The translations under genes were made by a program, and so were the position numbers. This document shows, piece by piece, positions 61,219 to 64,000 of a stretch of 64,000 nt of DNA. The number at the start of each line of letters is the position of its first letter. Within the stretch, counting starts at the first letter, position 1. The stretch covers positions 1 through 64,000 of the forward strand of contig CAWGPP010000026.1 of the NCBI GenBank assembly GCA_963824545.1. Reading direction: 5' to 3'. This stretch comes from Bog-532 sp963824545 (GTDB lineage Bacteria; Actinomycetota; Actinomycetes; Streptosporangiales; Streptosporangiaceae). The notes under the pieces are model-generated. The model was not told where the DNA came from and ran no database searches. It saw only the letters and a program-made list of their open reading frames with translations.

Positions 61219-63371
61219 TGGTTGCTGCCCCCGCCCTGGCCGTATCCGCTCGGGTAGTTGAACACATCCCGGCCGAAGGCCCGCAGCCCCGGCTGGGCGG
61301 CGAAGCCGAGGTGGCCTTGGCCGTCGAGGCCGCCGGAGACCGTCCCAGCCGTGAGCGGGATGTGGTCGTGGCCGCCCGCGACGTTGAAGATGTCCTCCAT
61401 CGTGGCCAGCCAGCTGTAGTGGTTGTAGTAGGTGTCCGTGGACGTGCCCGGCTTGATGAACGGGCTGATCAGGACGCTACCGGTGTCGCCGCCGCCGTTT
61501 GTCGGGAGGGTGGCGTTGAACAGCGGGTCGGGGGTCTGACCGGGGGCCAGGTCCGACGGGTCGCCCTGGGGGCTCAGCGTGATGCTGCTGACCGTGCCCG
61601 TCGGGTCGACCGGGCTGCCGTTCTGGCTGACCAGCTGGAAGGATCCGGTGGTGACCGAGCCGGTGTTCGTGGTCGGGAAGTCCGGCCCGGTGTTGGTGAC
61701 CGCGCCGACGAAGGAGTTCGCCGGGATGTTGCTGCCGGTTACCTCGCGGCCGGTGTCGTTGGCGCCGATCGCGTTGTCCGAGATGACGTTGGACCCGGTG
61801 CCGCCGCTGACGGTATCGGTCCGGGCGGGCGGCGGGTTGCTTGCGCCGCCGCGCACGATGCCGGGCACGCAGTTGGCGGGCACGAGCGTCGGGCTGGTCT
61901 GGGTACACACCGGCGGCCGGTCGACGAAGGCGTTGTTACCGGGACCGGGGTAGAGCTGGTCGCCCTTCTTGTTGACGCCGAGCGTCGAGTTCGGGCCGGT
62001 CGGCTCGTAGTTGACGTTGTGGCCGTAGAGGTTCTGTCCCGCCGTGTCGGCCTTGATCGAGCTGGTGTAGTTCGGCTTGACGTCCGACGTCGGTGGGTAG
62101 GCGTCGGCGTTGTTAAAGCTGTTTCCGGTGTAGGTGAAGGCCGGGAAGCCCTCGTCGAAGGTGACGTCGATCAGGCCGCCCTGCTTGAACGCGGGGGACT
62201 GCTCGATCAGCGGGAGGTAGTACTCCAGGAACAAGTCGGAGGCGTACAGGCCGCCGGTGTAGTTCTTCGGCGTAGTTGAAGTCGGGACGTAGGGGGTCGG
62301 CGAGTTGTAGTCCGGGGTGCCGCTGGCGGTGAACGCCCCGGACAGGTTGTTGCCGTGGCAGACCGCGTCGTGCGCGTCGCTGCAGTTGTTCGGGGTGATC
62401 CAGCTGAAGTCCGGGGTCGTGCTGGACTTCAGCAGGTCGTGCACCAGGCCCGTGGTCGGGTTCTCCAAGTTGGCGATGTGGTTCGCGTCGCAGTTGGTGC
62501 CGCCGTTGGACGGCTCGTTCAGCGCCGGGCCGTTGACGGTGGAGCCGGTCAGCGACTGGAACCACGGGAACGGGAAGTGCTTGGCCACGTACTGGTCGTT
62601 CGGCTGGGCCGCGGTCAGCGAGGTGACCCCGGTCGGCAGGTTGGTCGACATGCTGGTGGGGTTGGTGTCGGGGTTGTTGGCTGCTGTCCCCGGGCCTGCG
62701 CACGCCGCGTCCTCACGGTTCGGCACCGTGTTGGCCTGGAACTTGGTGGACCCGGGCGTCTGCGCGCCGCCGATGTCCTGCGCGTACCCCTTCCAGGTCT
62801 TACCGGCCGCGCTGAGCTGGTTGAACAGCGTCGGGACGTCGGTCGGGTAGGTGCAGCCATTCTGCCCGTTGGGGGCGTTGGCCCCGCTGGGCTGGGCGGC
62901 ATTGGCCGGGGAGTTCACCTGGCCGTAGTTGGGGTTTTTCCGCAACGATCCCTTGCTCAGGATGGTGGAGTTCGGCCCGATGGTCTTGTTGGCGACGCTG
63001 CAGTCCGACTGAGTGTCCTGCTGGGGCCCCTGGCCGGACACCATCGAGATGTAGTTGTCCTGGCTGAAGTGGCCGGTCCCGTAGTACTTCTTCAGCAGGA
63101 CGCCCTGCTGCGGGAGCGTCTTCCAGAGGTAGCTGTTCTGGTTGAGGCCGGTGAAGGTGGCGTCGTAGGACTTGTTCTCCAGGATGATCAGCCACACGTG
63201 CTTGATCGCCCCGGGCTTCAGCCCGGTACTGGAGATCGTGTATCCGCTCGGTTTGGCGGGAGCCGCCGCCGCGATGGAGGCGGGAACCGCGACACCAGCC
63301 ACGGAAAACAGTCCCACCCCGCACGCCACGGCGGTCCGCAGAAGGCGATGACCTGTGCGCGAAAACGTCAT
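61215..63371 (-). CDS. Secreted phosphoesterase-family protein (PF04185-like)
   Basis: 718 aa. Signal peptide of about 37 residues (LLRTAVACGVGLFSVAGVAV, cleaved near AAAAPA). The catalytic region begins HVWLIILENKSYDATFTGLN near residue 60, the E-N-x-S-Y motif of acid phosphatase/phospholipase C-like phosphoesterases; GHFSQDNYISMVSG follows near 105 and the metal-site end YYNHYSWLATMEDIFNV near 665. A Thr/Asn/Gly-rich insert of ~100 residues (about 515-620), rich in T-G-S and N-T-G, interrupts the C-terminal half. Substrate unknown. First of a three-gene overlapping operon. Confidence 0.8.
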   Translation of the reverse strand: MTFSRTGHRLLRTAVACGVGLFSVAGVAVPASIAAAAPAKPSGYTISSTGLKPGAIKHVWLIILENKSYDATFTGLNQNSYLWKTLPQQGVLLKKYYGTGHFSQDNYISMVSGQGPQQDTQSDCSVANKTIGPNSTILSKGSLRKNPNYGQVNSPANAAQPSGANAPNGQNGCTYPTDVPTLFNQLSAAGKTWKGYAQDIGGAQTPGSTKFQANTVPNREDAACAGPGTAANNPDTNPTSMSTNLPTGVTSLTAAQPNDQYVAKHFPFPWFQSLTGSTVNGPALNEPSNGGTNCDANHIANLENPTTGLVHDLLKSSTTPDFSWITPNNCSDAHDAVCHGNNLSGAFTASGTPDYNSPTPYVPTSTTPKNYTGGLYASDLFLEYYLPLIEQSPAFKQGGLIDVTFDEGFPAFTYTGNSFNNADAYPPTSDVKPNYTSSIKADTAGQNLYGHNVNYEPTGPNSTLGVNKKGDQLYPGPGNNAFVDRPPVCTQTSPTLVPANCVPGIVRGGASNPPPARTDTVSGGTGSNVISDNAIGANDTGREVTGSNIPANSFVGAVTNTGPDFPTTNTGSVTTGSFQLVSQNGSPVDPTGTVSSITLSPQGDPSDLAPGQTPDPLFNATLPTNGGGDTGSVLISPFIKPGTSTDTYYNHYSWLATMEDIFNVAGGHDHIPLTAGTVSGGLDGQGHLGFAAQPGLRAFGRDVFNYPSGYGQGGGSNH

Positions 63372-63497
63372 GTTACGTCCCTAGTGGTCCGGCCGGGCGC
63401 GGCAGTCAAGGGCGGATGGCCCGCTGGCAACGGCAAGGTAAACATTTGCCGTCATACCGCGCCGAAAGACGCCAGCGCAAGATTCCCGCCGCGTTCG

Positions 63498-63788
63498 CTA
63501 CGGCCTGATCACGTGGAATTCGATCCGGTAGAGCAGGGTGCCGTCGGCGATGGGGCCGGCGTGGGCGGCGCGCTGCCGGAGCGTCTCGCGGTCCGGTTCT
63601 CCGGCCCGCCGTACGTCGGCATCCGTGATCGCGGCGAAGGGCAGCAGTTCCACCGAATCGACCTCGATGTGCGCGGGCCCGACCGGATACCGGCCGCCGG
63701 CTTTCACCTTGGGCCGCCGCCACAGCCGGAACGACACGGTGATGTCGCCCGCGATCACGTCGTCGCGCAGCTCCTTGCTGAACTCCAC
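63498..63788 (-). CDS. ASCH/PUA-like domain protein
   Basis: 96 aa. LRDDVIAGDITVSFRLWRRP, then KVKAGGRYPVGPAHIEVDSV, matches the compact ASCH fold (basic strand, G-G-R-Y, then I-x-V). These bind nucleic acid or modified nucleosides; the role here is unknown. Starts GTG 63788. No ribosome site of note. Confidence 0.65.
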   Translation of the reverse strand: MEFSKELRDDVIAGDITVSFRLWRRPKVKAGGRYPVGPAHIEVDSVELLPFAAITDADVRRAGEPDRETLRQRAAHAGPIADGTLLYRIEFHVIRP

Positions 63789-63881
63789 GATCTGAGGCTA
63801 CGTTGCCGGAGGATGCCGGCCCCGGCCGTGCCCGGTGACGAGCGTTCCCCAGGGGCGCCGTCCCTTGCCGCGGCCGGCGCT

Positions 63882-64000
63882 TTAGCGGCCCTTGAGGCTG
63901 CCGACGCTGAGCGACCCGTCCACGGCCGGCGTCACGGCCTGCTCCTCCTCGCGGACGTAGGTTTCCGGGTCCACGTCCACCGGAGTGACGCCGCCGTAGT
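63882..64000 (-). CDS. Unidentified protein, 3' end only
   Basis: Open on the minus strand from the window edge: YGGVTPVDVDPETYVREEEQ, then AVTPAVDGSLSVGSLKGR and a TAA stop at 63882-63884. Only 38 residues visible; no motif identifies the family. Confidence 0.5.
   Translation of the reverse strand, partial: YGGVTPVDVDPETYVREEEQAVTPAVDGSLSVGSLKGR

Noticed and set aside
63882..64000. Urease alpha subunit (because of DPETY)
   Set aside because: Only five residues agree and the position at a C-terminus is wrong for that motif.

Overview
The window is high-GC DNA with strongly GC-biased third codon positions, many GTG starts and frequent ATGA/GTGA gene overlaps. Its families point to an actinobacterium outside the mycolic-acid group, possibly a Streptosporangiales/Treboniaceae-like soil organism: FxSxx-COOH-type peptide systems, DUF6247, DUF5134, DUF3068, DUF1707, CsoR, Nur-type sites, an AftD-like arabinosyltransferase and WS/DGAT-like proteins. 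The genus is inference only. No rRNA, tRNA or CRISPR array was seen.

Region by region. 0-3 kb: the tail of an FxsT-like TPR protein, a convergent aKG-HExxH-type peptide hydroxylase, and an overlapping 86-aa precursor-like peptide. 3-8.3 kb: a two-gene glucan unit, an MGH1/GH63-like glucosidase followed by GlgX. 8.3-13 kb: a gene graveyard with pieces of a beta-carbonic anhydrase, a DUF1707 protein, a group II intron (domain V), NDH-2, an SDR and LuxR regulators, plus one intact DrrAB-like ABC exporter. 13-16 kb: two small genes, a 14-TM drug exporter with a palindromic operator and a decayed TetR gene, and a DUF6247 toxin-antitoxin pair. 16-22 kb: leuS and htpG, translationally coupled, and a PrpB/PEP-mutase family lyase.

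22-37 kb is a large metal island, mostly copper. It holds two COG4315 proteins, a lipoprotein, a membrane-SCO1 fusion, a PCuAC-like protein without its metal ligands, two CopA ATPases, CsoR, CopZ, a DoxX-like membrane protein and a DUF5134 protein. Three CsoR-type boxes lie in an AT-rich spacer. The island ends with a NicT nickel permease preceded by a clear Nur box. A methyltransferase and kynureninase follow.

39-46.5 kb is the most unusual part: three co-directional genes encoding a Crp/Fnr-like cyclic-nucleotide sensor, a nucleotide-cyclase-like protein and a STAND-like ATPase. The cyclase-like C-terminus and the ATPase N-terminus share a short motif, GN[LV]SVTG-x3-Q-x-[IV]IG-x2-V, which resembles amyloid-type signalling pairs. 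The ATPase gene is split by an IS4-family element and the Crp gene by an IS1380-family element. Removing either element and one copy of its target repeat restores the reading frame exactly.

46.5-64 kb: an OsmC protein, PAP2 phosphatase and DUF3068 protein; then a cell-envelope block containing a Trm112-like gene with an in-frame TAG, a truncated DMT transporter, a WS/DGAT-like acyltransferase, a 1438-aa AftD-like arabinosyltransferase, a GT4 glycosyltransferase and two methyltransferases. TetR follows, then a three-gene overlapping operon of secreted phosphoesterase, small membrane protein and lipoprotein. An ASCH-like protein and the 3' end of an unidentified gene close the window.
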